From Alphaproteobacteria bacterium (GTDB lineage: Bacteria; Pseudomonadota; Alphaproteobacteria; Reyranellales; Reyranellaceae), in the NCBI GenBank assembly GCA_947474005.1, contig CANJHI010000001.1, positions 1 to 64,000 on the forward strand: a stretch of DNA of 64,000 nucleotides, read 5' to 3'. Positions 20,387-30,270 of the stretch are shown one piece after another. Each line of letters opens with the position of its first letter. Position 1 is the stretch's first letter. The translations under genes were made by a program, and so were the position numbers. The notes beneath the pieces were generated by a model. That model was not told where the DNA came from, did no database searches, and worked only from the letters and a program-made list of their open reading frames with translations.

Positions 20387-22086
20387 CCGGGAACCTGGGC
20401 GCCCCGCACCAGCTGTCCCGGCCGCTCGCCGGTCAATTCATCGTTCTGTATCGTCTCGACGCCCGCATTGAAGGTATGCCGGTAGCCCGACGCGCGCTGG
20501 ATCAGACGGCGGCCGCCGGCCGGCAGGTCGTAGACCACTTCGGGGCGCTTGAGCTGCAGCGCCTCGAAATCGATCACGTTGATGTCGGCCTTGTGGCCCG
20601 GCGCCAGCAGGCCGCGATCGGCGAGGCCATAGGACAGCGCCGTGCTGCGCGTCTGCTTGGCGATCAGGAATTCGAGCCCTAGCTTCGGCCCGCGCGTGCG
20701 ATCTCGGCCCCACAGGGTCAGCAGCGAGGTCGGTGAAGAGGCGTCGCAGATCACGCCGACATGGGCGCCGCCATCGGCCACGCCCAGCACGGTGGCGGGA
20801 TCGGTGATCATCTCATGCACCACATCGAGGCTGCCGGCGGAATAGTTCTCGAACGGCAGCATCAGCAGGCCCTTGCCGCCCTGCGCGAGGATCGCTTCGA
20901 GGGCGACTTCCTGCGGCGTGCGGCCGGACCGCTCGGCGATGGCGGCAACCGAGTTGGCGAGATCGGGCTCGTAGTCCGGCCGGTCGGCGATGGGGAACAT
21001 CTTGTGGAATGTTTCGCCCATGTAGGCCGGCGCACCGCCGACGCGCGGGGCGAGCAGGCGCCGGCGCAGATCGGCATCGGTCGCGAGACGTTCGTAGCGT
21101 GCGGCGGGCGCCAGGTCGCGCAGCTCGCGCCACACGGGGTGGGCCGCGAACGGATGAACGGTCGTCTCGAGCCCCATGATCACGCCGATCGGCCGGCTTC
21201 CGACCTGGGCATTGGCCTCGTGGCCCGCCGCACGCATGCGATGGATGTTGGTCAAGGTCTCTCGCCACAGGTCGGGCTGGGCATCGACCTGGACCAGCAG
21301 GCAGGAGAGCGGCCGGCCAGCCAGCGTCGCCGCTGCTTCCAGCGCCTCGAATTCGCCCGGGCCAAAGTCTGAATTCACCTCGATCACGCCGCGGCCCGCC
21401 CGCTTGATGCCCTGGGCAATGCCCAAAAGCTCGGCCTCGCGGGCCGACAGCGAGGGCGTGAAACGACCGTCCCGGGCCTTGTGCTTGGTGGTGCGCGAGG
21501 TCGTGAAGCCCATGGCGCCGGCACGCAGCGCTTCCTCGGTGAAGCGTGCCATTTCCTCGATCTCGCGTTCGCTCGGCACTTCGTCGTGCTCGGCACCGCG
21601 ATCGCCCATGACGTAGAAGCGCAGCGCACCGTGCGGCAGCTGGGCCGCCACGTCGACGGCGCGGGTCATCGAGTCCAGCGCGTCGAGATAGTCGGGGAAG
21701 GACTCCCAGTTGAACTTCACGCCCTCGCTCAGGACCGTGCCGGGAATATCCTCGACGCCTTCCATCAGGTTGATCAGGTAGCCCGACTGGCCGGGGCGCA
21801 CGGGTGCGAAACCGACACCGCAATTGCCGAAGATCGTCGTGGTGACGCCGTGCCACGAGCTGGGCGTGACGAACGGATCCCAGGTCGCCTGGCCGTCGTA
21901 GTGCGTGTGGATGTCGACGAAGCCCGGCGCCACGATCAGGCCCGCGGCGTCGGTCTCGCGTCTGGCGGCGCCGAGCCTGGGGCCGACGGCGGCGATCTTT
22001 CCGTCTTGCACTGCGACATCGGCGACGCGGCGCGGGGCGCCGGAGCCATCGATCACGGTTCCGTTTCGGATGACGAGGTCAAACAT
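20383..22086 (-). CDS. amidohydrolase family, N-acyl-D-amino-acid deacylase-like
   Basis: FVDIHTHYDGQATWDP; GTVIDGSGAPRRVADVAVQDGKIAAVG. Confidence 0.85.
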   Translation of the reverse strand: MFDLVIRNGTVIDGSGAPRRVADVAVQDGKIAAVGPRLGAARRETDAAGLIVAPGFVDIHTHYDGQATWDPFVTPSSWHGVTTTIFGNCGVGFAPVRPGQSGYLINLMEGVEDIPGTVLSEGVKFNWESFPDYLDALDSMTRAVDVAAQLPHGALRFYVMGDRGAEHDEVPSEREIEEMARFTEEALRAGAMGFTTSRTTKHKARDGRFTPSLSAREAELLGIAQGIKRAGRGVIEVNSDFGPGEFEALEAAATLAGRPLSCLLVQVDAQPDLWRETLTNIHRMRAAGHEANAQVGSRPIGVIMGLETTVHPFAAHPVWRELRDLAPAARYERLATDADLRRRLLAPRVGGAPAYMGETFHKMFPIADRPDYEPDLANSVAAIAERSGRTPQEVALEAILAQGGKGLLMLPFENYSAGSLDVVHEMITDPATVLGVADGGAHVGVICDASSPTSLLTLWGRDRTRGPKLGLEFLIAKQTRSTALSYGLADRGLLAPGHKADINVIDFEALQLKRPEVVYDLPAGGRRLIQRASGYRHTFNAGVETIQNDELTGERPGQLVRGAQVPG

Positions 22087-22159
22087 GGCGGAAGGATAGG
22101 CCCGGGCGGGTGGTCCGGTCTATGTTCTGTCGTTCCGCCTGGAAAGTTGGGAAGGGGAG

Positions 22160-23296
22160 TTGAGTTTGTCCAAGCCGCTGCTGTTCACGCCCTTCAAGAT
22201 GCGTGGCGTCGTTGCGCCCAACCGCTGCGTCGTCTCGCCCATGGTGCAGTACCGCGCTACCGACGGCATGGTGAACGACTATCACCTGGTGCATCTCGGC
22301 AAGTTCGCGCTCGGCAAGTTCGGCATCGTCTTCACCGAGAACTGCGCCATCGAACCTCGCGGGCGCGTGACGCAGGGCGATCTCGGCCTGTGGGACGACA
22401 GCCAGATCGAGAGCCACAAACGCCTGACGCGGTTCCTGAAGCAGGAAGGCGCGCTGGCCGCCACGCAGATTACCCATTCCGGCCGCAAGGGCTCGACACC
22501 GCGCTCGTTCGACAAGCCGGGCGAGCTTGGACCCAAAGAGGCCGGCTGGCAGCGCTGGCAGGTCGTCGGCCCCTCCGAGCTGGCGGCGGGCGAGGGCTAC
22601 ACGACCCCCAAGCAGCTCGGCACGGACGAGATCGACGGATTGGTTAAGAAATTCGGCGAGGCCGCACGCCGCGCCGATGCTGCCGGCTACGACGTGATCG
22701 AGATCCACGGCGCGCACGGTTACCTGCTGGCGCAGTTCCTCTCGCCGATCAGCAACACGCGCAACGACCAGTATGGCGGCGACCGCGCCGGTCGCATGCG
22801 CTTTCCGCTGGCGGCGGCCAAGGCCGTGCGCACCAACTGGCCCGAGCACAAGCCGATGTTCATCCGCGTCTCGGCCGTCGACGGCGCGGGCGGCTGGGAT
22901 GTCGAGGACACGATTGCCTACGCCCGGGAGCTGAAGGCGATCGGCATCGACGTGGTCGACACTTCTTCGGGCGGCCTCACCGGCCTCTCGACGGCGCTGC
23001 CGATCAAGCGGTCGCTAGGTTTCCAGGTGCCGTTCGCGGCGGCGGTGAAGCGAGGGGCGGACATTCCGACCATGACAGTGGGCCTCATCCTCGACGGGCC
23101 GCAGGCCGAGGAGATCCTGCAGTCGGGCGACGCCGACCTGATCGCGATCGGCCGCCAGGCGCTCTACGACCCCTTCTGGGCGCTCCATGCGGCGCAGGAG
23201 CTGGGCTGCGACAGCGACTTCGAGATGTGGACGCCGGAATACGGTTGGTGGCTGGAGAAGCGGAAGAACAATCTTCCCCAGGGTAGAAGCAAGTAA
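22160..23296 (+). CDS. NADH:flavin oxidoreductase (old yellow enzyme-like)
   Basis: TTG start after GGGAAGGGGAG; IHGAHGYLLAQFLSPISNTRNDQYGG; KPMFIRVSA. Confidence 0.9.
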   Translation: MSLSKPLLFTPFKMRGVVAPNRCVVSPMVQYRATDGMVNDYHLVHLGKFALGKFGIVFTENCAIEPRGRVTQGDLGLWDDSQIESHKRLTRFLKQEGALAATQITHSGRKGSTPRSFDKPGELGPKEAGWQRWQVVGPSELAAGEGYTTPKQLGTDEIDGLVKKFGEAARRADAAGYDVIEIHGAHGYLLAQFLSPISNTRNDQYGGDRAGRMRFPLAAAKAVRTNWPEHKPMFIRVSAVDGAGGWDVEDTIAYARELKAIGIDVVDTSSGGLTGLSTALPIKRSLGFQVPFAAAVKRGADIPTMTVGLILDGPQAEEILQSGDADLIAIGRQALYDPFWALHAAQELGCDSDFEMWTPEYGWWLEKRKNNLPQGRSK

Positions 23297-23317
23297 GAAG
23301 ACAGACAGGAAACGCAC

Positions 23318-24532
23318 ATGACTGGCATTCTCGCCGGCCTTCGCATCGTCGAAGGCTCGGCCTTCATCGCGGCCCCCCTAGGCGGCATGACGCTCGCTCA
23401 ACTCGGCGCCGACGTGATCCGCTTCGACGACATCAAGGGCGGGCTCGACAACGACCGCTGGCCGATCACCAGCGACGGCCGCTCGATCTACTGGGCCGGC
23501 CTCAACAAGGGCAAGCGCTCGATTGCCGTCGATCTGCGCAATCCCAAGGGCCGCGAACTTCTGACCGCCCTCATAACCGCGCCGGGCGAAGGGGCGGGCA
23601 TCTTCACCACCAACATGCCGGCGCGCGGCTGGCTCGCCTACGAGGAGCTTTCGAAGAAGCGCGCCGACTTGATCGCGCTCAATATCGTGGGTGCACGCGA
23701 TGGCTCGGCGCATGTCGACTACACGGTGAACGCCATCACCGGCTTCCCCATGGTGACCGGTCCGGTCGGCCATGAAGGCCCGGTCAACGCGGTGGCGCCG
23801 CCGTGGGACCTCGCCACCGCCTATGCCGGCGCCATGGCGATCCTGGCTGCCGAGCGGCATCGCCGGATGACGGGGCAGGGGCAGCGGATCGTGCTGCCGC
23901 TGCAGGACATGGCGCTCGCCACGACCTCGGCGCTCGGCTACCTGGGCGAAGCGGTCGTGAACGACGTCGACCGGCCGCGCTACGGCAACGAGATCTTCGG
24001 CACCTTCGGTCGCGATTTTAGGACCAAGGACGGCCGCTTCGTCATGATCTGCATCTTCTCCGACCGCCACGTCGATGCGCTGGCGGCGGCGGGCGGCTTC
24101 ACCGACGCATTCAAGAGGATCGAAGCGACCCAGAACGTCGACCTCAAGACCGACGCGGGCCGATGGATGGCGCGGGCCGAGCTCTGCGCCGTGATCGAAC
24201 CCTGGGTGGCCGCACAGACCGCGGCCGACGTGGGGGCGGCCCTGAAGAAGGCTGGCGCGCTGTGGGCGCCCTACCAGACCTTCCGCGAGCTGGCGGCCGA
24301 CAAGGAGGCCGTGCACGACAATCCGCTGTTCACCGTGCTCGACCAGCCCGGCATCGGCCGCTATCCGGTGGCGGCCTCGCCGCTGCAGTTCGGCGCCGTG
24401 CCGCGGCAGCCGCCCCGCATCGCGCCCACCCTGGGCCAGCATACGGACGAGATTCTTTCCGCTATCCTCGGCCTGCCGGATCATGAGATCGCCCGGCTGC
24501 ATGACGAGAAGGTCGTGGGTGGACCCAGATAG
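23318..24532 (+). CDS. CaiB/BaiF class III CoA-transferase
   Basis: GMTLAQLGADVIRFD; NKGKRSIAVDLRNPKGRELL. Confidence 0.88.
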   Translation: MTGILAGLRIVEGSAFIAAPLGGMTLAQLGADVIRFDDIKGGLDNDRWPITSDGRSIYWAGLNKGKRSIAVDLRNPKGRELLTALITAPGEGAGIFTTNMPARGWLAYEELSKKRADLIALNIVGARDGSAHVDYTVNAITGFPMVTGPVGHEGPVNAVAPPWDLATAYAGAMAILAAERHRRMTGQGQRIVLPLQDMALATTSALGYLGEAVVNDVDRPRYGNEIFGTFGRDFRTKDGRFVMICIFSDRHVDALAAAGGFTDAFKRIEATQNVDLKTDAGRWMARAELCAVIEPWVAAQTAADVGAALKKAGALWAPYQTFRELAADKEAVHDNPLFTVLDQPGIGRYPVAASPLQFGAVPRQPPRIAPTLGQHTDEILSAILGLPDHEIARLHDEKVVGGPR

Positions 24533-25697
24533 AGTTCTCATCGCCGGCGGCGGCATCGGTGGCCTGGCGGCCGCCCTGGCGCTGGCCCAGAAGGGCATCG
24601 CCTCGCTGGTGCTGGAAAAGGCTGCCAGGCTGGGCGAGATCGGCGCCGGCATCCAGCTCGGCCCCAACGCCTTCCACTGTTTCGACCGCCTCGGAGTGGG
24701 CGAGGCGGCGCGCGGCATGGCGGTCTATATCGACAGCCTTCGCCTGATGGACGCCCTCGCCGACGGCGAGATCACCCATATCGACCTCGGCGACAAATTC
24801 CGCGCCCGCTTCGGCAATCCCTATGCCGTGGTCCATCGCGGCGACCTGCATGGCGTGTTGCTGAAGGCTTGCCAGGACCACAAGCTGATCGAGCTTCGCA
24901 CGCAGAGCGAGGTTACGGGCTACGACCAGGATGGCGGCAGCGTCACGGCGCGGCTGGGTGACGGCACGGCCGCGAAGGGCCGCGCGCTGATCGGCGCCGA
25001 TGGTCTGTGGTCCGACGTCCGCCGCAAGGTGGCGGGCGACGGCGCACCGCGCGTCTCGGGCCACACCACCTACCGCTCGGTGATCCCGCTCGAACAGATG
25101 CCCGAGGATCTGCGCTGGAACGCCGCCACCCTGTGGGCCGGCCCCAAGTGCCACATCGTCCACTACCCGCTGTCCGGCTGGAAGGTTTTCAACCTCGTCG
25201 TCACCTACCACAACCACGCGCCCGAGCCGGTCGCCGGCAAGCCGGTGCCGGTCGAGGAGGTGCGCAAGGGCTTTACTCACGTCTGCGAGCGCGCCCAGAA
25301 CATCATCCGTCATGGCAAGGACTGGCACATGTGGGTGCTGTGCGACCGAGATCCCATCGACAAATGGATCGATGGCCGCGTGGCGCTGCTGGGCGACGCT
25401 GCCCATCCGATGATGCAATACATGGCGCAGGGCGCCTGCATGGCGATGGAAGACGCGGTCTGTCTCGCCGATTCGCTGTCGCGCTACGATTCGCTCGAAA
25501 CAGGCCTCACTACCTACAAGACCCGCCGCGTACTGCGCACCGCGCGCGTACAACTGATGTCGCGCGCCATGGGCGATCACGTCTATCACCCGGATGGGCC
25601 GCACGCGGCGCTGCGCAACGTCCTCATGAGTGCCAAGAGCCAGGACCAGTGGCTCGATACACTGGAGTGGCTCTATGGCGGCAACGGCCTCGACTGA
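24483..25697 (+). CDS. FAD-dependent monooxygenase, 3-hydroxybenzoate 6-hydroxylase-like
   Basis: AGGGIGGLAAALALAQKG; IGADGLWSDVRRKV; GDAAHPMMQYMAQGACMAMEDA; alternative GTG start at 24519. Confidence 0.82.
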   Translation: MRSPGCMTRRSWVDPDRVLIAGGGIGGLAAALALAQKGIASLVLEKAARLGEIGAGIQLGPNAFHCFDRLGVGEAARGMAVYIDSLRLMDALADGEITHIDLGDKFRARFGNPYAVVHRGDLHGVLLKACQDHKLIELRTQSEVTGYDQDGGSVTARLGDGTAAKGRALIGADGLWSDVRRKVAGDGAPRVSGHTTYRSVIPLEQMPEDLRWNAATLWAGPKCHIVHYPLSGWKVFNLVVTYHNHAPEPVAGKPVPVEEVRKGFTHVCERAQNIIRHGKDWHMWVLCDRDPIDKWIDGRVALLGDAAHPMMQYMAQGACMAMEDAVCLADSLSRYDSLETGLTTYKTRRVLRTARVQLMSRAMGDHVYHPDGPHAALRNVLMSAKSQDQWLDTLEWLYGGNGLD

Positions 25698-25702
25698 GCC
25701 GC

Positions 25703-26632
25703 ATGCCATCTCCTGCCAAACCACGTGCTGTCGCCATCGAACTGAATGCGGTGCTGGTGGCATTGATCGACGAGGAGCCGCAGGTGTTGACTCTCGAGGA
25801 CGGCGCGCTGCTGCCGTCCGGCCCGTTCGAGGGTGACCACCCGACGCTGCAGACCGGCTTGCGCGCCTGGGTCGAGCGCCAGACCCATCATCCGCTGGGC
25901 TATGTCGAGCAGCTCTACACCTTTGCCGATCGTTCGCGCGCCGCCGCCACTTCGGGTCGACGCATCGTCTCGATCTCCTATCTCGGCCTCACCCGCGAGC
26001 GCGTGACAGCGGCCGGGCACGAGCCCGGCTGGCAGAACTGGTACCGCTACTTCCCCTGGGAAGATTGGCGCGGTGGGACGCCGGCGGTGCTCGCGCGACA
26101 GGTAATGCCGCGGCTGCGGCGCTGGATCGATGCGGCGTCCGATCCGGCCGTCCGGCGCGGCCGGCGGCAGCGGATGGACATCAACTTCGCCGAGGCGAGC
26201 TGGAACGAGGATCTGGTGCTGCAGCGCTATGAGCTGCTCTACGAGGCCGGCCTCGTGCCCGAAGCCGGCGGGCGCCGGCCGACCACGGATCCGTTGCCGG
26301 GTGCGCCGATGCACTACGACCACCGCCGCATCCTGGCCACCGGCATCGCGCGCCTCCGCGCCAAGATCAAATACCGGCCCGTCGTGTTCGAGCTGATGCC
26401 GCCCGACTTCACACTGGGCCAGCTCCAGCTTGCCGTCGAAGCGCTGGCCGGCCGGCCCTTGCACAAGCAGAACTTCCGCCGGCTGATCGATCAGCAGGGG
26501 CTGGTCGAGGAGACCGGCGGCGTGTCGGCCGAAACAGGCGGCCGGCCGGCCAAGCTCTACCGCTTCCGCCGCGAGATCCTGCTCGAACGCGCCGTCGCCG
26601 GCAGCAAGCTGCCCCTCTCGCGCTCTTCCTGA
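25703..26632 (+). CDS. Nudix-related NAD biosynthesis regulator (NrtR/NadQ-like)
   Basis: Nudix-like N-terminus plus C-terminal winged-helix-like QLAVEALAGRPLHKQNFRRLIDQQGLVEETG; near nadA/nadC. Confidence 0.72.
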   Translation: MPSPAKPRAVAIELNAVLVALIDEEPQVLTLEDGALLPSGPFEGDHPTLQTGLRAWVERQTHHPLGYVEQLYTFADRSRAAATSGRRIVSISYLGLTRERVTAAGHEPGWQNWYRYFPWEDWRGGTPAVLARQVMPRLRRWIDAASDPAVRRGRRQRMDINFAEASWNEDLVLQRYELLYEAGLVPEAGGRRPTTDPLPGAPMHYDHRRILATGIARLRAKIKYRPVVFELMPPDFTLGQLQLAVEALAGRPLHKQNFRRLIDQQGLVEETGGVSAETGGRPAKLYRFRREILLERAVAGSKLPLSRSS

Positions 26633-26640
26633 GGGTTCCG

Positions 26641-27135
26641 CTACGGCGGGCTGACGGCCTTCCAGTCGGCGGCGACGAAGCCCCGGGCGTCGAGCCGCGT
26701 TGCCTTGGCGATCGCGGGCTCCGTGCCGCGGCAGATCCAGTTGTAGGCCAGCATGCGCTCCGTCCCGGTGACGACCCGCGGGATGACCTGCGCGTTGACG
26801 TTGCCGCGGCAGAACTCGTTCATCGCGGCGCTGGGCGTCTGGTCGATGTCGGCTTTCAGGCACGACGGGCTCTGGGCGTTCTGGCAGACCAGGACACTGC
26901 CTGTCATGCAGCGCCAGGAGATGCCGTAGAGCGCGCGCGGGTACTGCGGATTGACGAACGGCGCCACCATCCAGTCCGGGACGGCGGTGCCGGTAAACCG
27001 CTGATCGGGTGCGTCGATCGTGCCGACGGCGCGGCAATAGGCCTGGGGGTCGGTGAAGGACGCGGGCTGGGCGAAGGCGCCCATTCCGCCGCCGAGGATC
27101 GCCAGACAGACGACAATCATGAAGGCACTGCGCAT
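26641..27135 (-). CDS. secreted Cys-containing protein, unknown function
   Basis: N-terminal signal MRSAFMIVVCLAILGGGMGAFAQ; repeated Cys. Confidence 0.72.
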   Translation of the reverse strand: MRSAFMIVVCLAILGGGMGAFAQPASFTDPQAYCRAVGTIDAPDQRFTGTAVPDWMVAPFVNPQYPRALYGISWRCMTGSVLVCQNAQSPSCLKADIDQTPSAAMNEFCRGNVNAQVIPRVVTGTERMLAYNWICRGTEPAIAKATRLDARGFVAADWKAVSPP

Positions 27136-27200
27136 GCCGTCCTTTCTAGGCGACGGCCGCCCGCTTGTCGAAACCGGGAAAACGGCGGGCTTGACGCGCT

Positions 27201-27246
27201 TTATGCTCGTTCATAGCATAAGACTATAAATGCTCATAATGAGCAT
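27201..27246. promoter_or_regulatory. tandem palindromic operators upstream of nadA
   Basis: TTATGCT-N7-AGCATAA (27201-27221) and perfect ATGCTCAT-A-ATGAGCAT (27230-27246), after TTGACG at 27191-27196. Confidence 0.75.
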
Positions 27247-27258
27247 AACAGGTGCCTC

Positions 27259-28233
27259 ATGAATATCTCCCCGCAAGTAGCCCAGCTCTACGACAAGGTG
27301 AAGTCGGTGATCCTGCCGGCCGAATGGTCCGAGTTCGCGCCCGACGTCGACGCCATCCTGGCGCTGAAGCGCGAGAAGAACGCCGTCATCCTGGCGCACA
27401 ACTACCAGACGCCGGAGATCTTCCACGGCGTCGCCGACATCGTGGGCGACAGCCTCGCCCTGGCGCGCGAGGCGATGAAGACCGACGCCGATATCATCGT
27501 GCTGGCCGGCGTTCATTTCATGGCCGAGACCGCCAAGCTCCTCAATCCCTCGCGCACCGTGCTCATTCCCGACCTGCGGGCCGGCTGCTCGCTGGCCGAA
27601 TCGATCACCGCCCAGGACGTGCGCCTGCTGCGCCAGCGCTGGCCCGGTGTGCCCATCGTCACCTACGTCAACACCTCGGCGGCGGTGAAGGCCGAGAGCG
27701 ACATCTGCTGCACCTCGGGCAATGCGAAGAAGATCGTCGAGAGCCTGGGCGTGCCCAAGGTCATCATGCTGCCCGACGAATACCTGGCGCAGAACATCGC
27801 CCGCGAAACCGATGTCGAGATCATCACCTGGGCCGGCCACTGCGAGGTCCACGAGCGCTTCTCCGCCGCGGACGTCCGCCAGGTACGCGCCGGCCATCCC
27901 GGCGTGGTCGTGCTGGCCCATCCCGAATGCCCGCCCGAGGTGGTGGCCGAGGCCGATTTCTCGGGCTCGACCGCGGCGATGGCCGACTATGTCGAACGCG
28001 AGCGGCCGGGCCGCGTCGTGCTGATGACCGAATGCTCGATGAGCGACAACATCGCGGCATTGCACCCCGAGATCGAGTTCGTGCGGCCGTGCAACCTCTG
28101 CCCGCACATGAAGCGCATCACCCTGCCCAGGATCCGCCGCGCGCTCGAAACCATGAGCCACGAGGTGACGATCGATCCCGCCATCGCCGCCCCGGCCCGC
28201 CGCGCCGTCGAGCGCATGCTGGCCGTCCGCTGA
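27259..28233 (+). CDS. nadA: quinolinate synthase
   Basis: [60 protein letters not shown]. Confidence 0.96.
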   Translation: MNISPQVAQLYDKVKSVILPAEWSEFAPDVDAILALKREKNAVILAHNYQTPEIFHGVADIVGDSLALAREAMKTDADIIVLAGVHFMAETAKLLNPSRTVLIPDLRAGCSLAESITAQDVRLLRQRWPGVPIVTYVNTSAAVKAESDICCTSGNAKKIVESLGVPKVIMLPDEYLAQNIARETDVEIITWAGHCEVHERFSAADVRQVRAGHPGVVVLAHPECPPEVVAEADFSGSTAAMADYVERERPGRVVLMTECSMSDNIAALHPEIEFVRPCNLCPHMKRITLPRIRRALETMSHEVTIDPAIAAPARRAVERMLAVR

Positions 28234-28243
28234 GGAGAGCACC

Positions 28244-29149
28244 ATGACCTCCATCGTAAACCTCGCCCCATTGCCCCTCCTGATGATCGAGGCGACGGTG
28301 CACGCCGCCTTGCTGGAAGATCTCGGCCGCGCCGGCGATCTCACCACCGATTCAATCGTGCCGGCCGGCGCGTGGGCCGAGACGGCGCTGGTGGCGCGCC
28401 AGCCGGGCGTCGTGGCCGGCCTCGACGCGGCGGCACTCGCTTTTCGCCTGATCGATCCCGCCATCGAGATCGCGATCGAGCGGCCCGACGGCACGCGGTT
28501 GGCGCCGGGCGACCGCATCGCCACCATATCGGGGCCCGCGCGCGGCATGCTGACGGCCGAGCGCGTGGCGCTCAATTTCCTCGGCCATCTCAGTGGCGTC
28601 GCCACCGCGACGGCCACGCTGGTGGCGGCGGTGCAGGGCCACAAGGCGCGCATCTGTTGTACGCGCAAGACCATGCCCGGCCTGCGCAGCCTTCAGAAAT
28701 ACGCGGTGCGTGCCGGCGGCGGCGTCAATCACCGCTTTGGCCTCGACGATGCCGTGCTGATCAAGGACAACCACGTTGCCGCGGCCGGTGGCGTGGCGCC
28801 GGCGATTCGCGCCGCGCGCGCGGGCGTGGGCCATTTGGTCAAGATCGAGGTCGAGGTCGATTCGCTTGATCAGCTCGACGAGGCGCTGGGCGAGCGTGTC
28901 GACGCCGTGCTGCTCGACAACATGGGCCCCGAGATGCTGGCCGAGGCGGTGCGCCGCATCGACGGCCGTGCCATCGCCGAGGCCTCGGGCCGCATCACGC
29001 CGGCCACCGCCGGCGCCATTGCCGCCAGCGGTGTCGACCTGATCTCGGCGGGCTGGCTGACGCACAGCGCCCAGGTCCTCGACATCGGTCTCGACTGGCA
29101 GCGCCTCAGGCGAGACCGTAGCCGCGAAGTCCGTCCCGCGGCGGCGTGA
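28244..29149 (+). CDS. nadC: nicotinate-nucleotide pyrophosphorylase (carboxylating)
   Basis: LLEDLGRAGDLTTDSIVP; CCTRKTMPGLRSLQKYAVRAGGGVNHRFGLDDAVLIKDNH. Confidence 0.96.
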   Translation: MTSIVNLAPLPLLMIEATVHAALLEDLGRAGDLTTDSIVPAGAWAETALVARQPGVVAGLDAAALAFRLIDPAIEIAIERPDGTRLAPGDRIATISGPARGMLTAERVALNFLGHLSGVATATATLVAAVQGHKARICCTRKTMPGLRSLQKYAVRAGGGVNHRFGLDDAVLIKDNHVAAAGGVAPAIRAARAGVGHLVKIEVEVDSLDQLDEALGERVDAVLLDNMGPEMLAEAVRRIDGRAIAEASGRITPATAGAIAASGVDLISAGWLTHSAQVLDIGLDWQRLRRDRSREVRPAAA

Positions 29150-29175
29150 GTGTCGCTGCCGATCAGGTCAACTGA

Positions 29176-30138
29176 TCAAGTCGGCGCGGGGATGTTCGCG
29201 TCCTTGATCACCTTGCGCCAGCGCACGGTCTCGTCGGCCAGGCGCTTGGCATAGGCCTCGGGCGTGCCGCCGGTCGGGATGAAGCCCAGCGACATCAGCC
29301 GCTCGCGCACGGCCTCGACCTTGAGCGCTGTATTCACCGCCGCGTTGAGCTGCTGGATGATCTCCGGCGGCGTGCCGGCCGTCGTCGCCACGCCGAAATA
29401 GACCGCGGCCTCGAGCTCCGGAACGCCGAGCTCGCTGGCGATCGGCACGGTCGGAATGTTGGCGACGCGGGCCTTGGCGCCGCACAGCAGGCCGCGCATC
29501 GTGCCGGCGCGGATCTGCGCATCGACCGGGGTCGTGACGTCGACGAAAGCCACAACGTGGCCGGCGACGGCGTCGCGCAGCGCTTCGGCCGCGGCCTTGT
29601 AGGGGATGTGCTGCAGCTTGCCGCCGGTGCGCGTGGCGATCAGCTCGCCCCACAGGTGCGGCAGGCCGCCGGTGCTGGACGTCGAGTAATGCGTCGGACC
29701 GGGCTGCGCCTTCACCCACTCGATGAACTCGGCGAAGGTCTTGGCGGGGTTGCTGGCGTTGACGGCGAGCACGCAGGGGATGTCGGCAAGCTGCGCGATC
29801 GGCGCGAGATCCTTCTGCGGGTCGATCGCCATCGGCACGTCGAACGCCGGCTGCAGCGCCGCCGTCGTCGTCAGCACCATCAGGCTGGTGCCGTCGGGCT
29901 TGCTCTTGGCGATGTTGACCATGCCCACCATCGTGCCGCCGCCCGGCCGGTTCTCGACCACGATGGTCCTGCCGGTGTCCTGCGACATGCGCTCGGCCAG
30001 CACGCGGCCCGCCGTGTCGGTCGAGCCGCCCGGCCCGTAGGGCACGACGAGGCGGATCGGCGCGCCCTGCGCCCAGGCAAACGATGGCAGCGACAGGGCA
30101 GCGAGGCTTCCGGTGACGAGGGTACGGCGCGCGATCAT
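29176..30138 (-). CDS. Bug-family tripartite tricarboxylate transporter substrate-binding protein
   Basis: Signal peptide; PIRLVVPYGPGGSTDTAGRVLAERMSQDTGRTIVVENRPGGG. Confidence 0.9.
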   Translation of the reverse strand: MIARRTLVTGSLAALSLPSFAWAQGAPIRLVVPYGPGGSTDTAGRVLAERMSQDTGRTIVVENRPGGGTMVGMVNIAKSKPDGTSLMVLTTTAALQPAFDVPMAIDPQKDLAPIAQLADIPCVLAVNASNPAKTFAEFIEWVKAQPGPTHYSTSSTGGLPHLWGELIATRTGGKLQHIPYKAAAEALRDAVAGHVVAFVDVTTPVDAQIRAGTMRGLLCGAKARVANIPTVPIASELGVPELEAAVYFGVATTAGTPPEIIQQLNAAVNTALKVEAVRERLMSLGFIPTGGTPEAYAKRLADETVRWRKVIKDANIPAPT

Positions 30139-30270
30139 GACGTGTCCTTCCTGAAGGCGTTTCTTGGAATTGGCTTGTTGGGACTGGTTAGTCAGCCCCA
30201 ATAATGGCGGCAAGAGGACGGCGTGCGCGTCGTATCGCCAGCCGAACTGTCGGCGCAAGCCGCCGGCGCC

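Noticed and set aside
29161-29177. GATCAG-GTCAA-CTGATC hairpin after nadC as a terminator
   Set aside because: Short 6-bp stem without a T-tract; overlaps the stop of the convergent gene, so not supported as a terminator.
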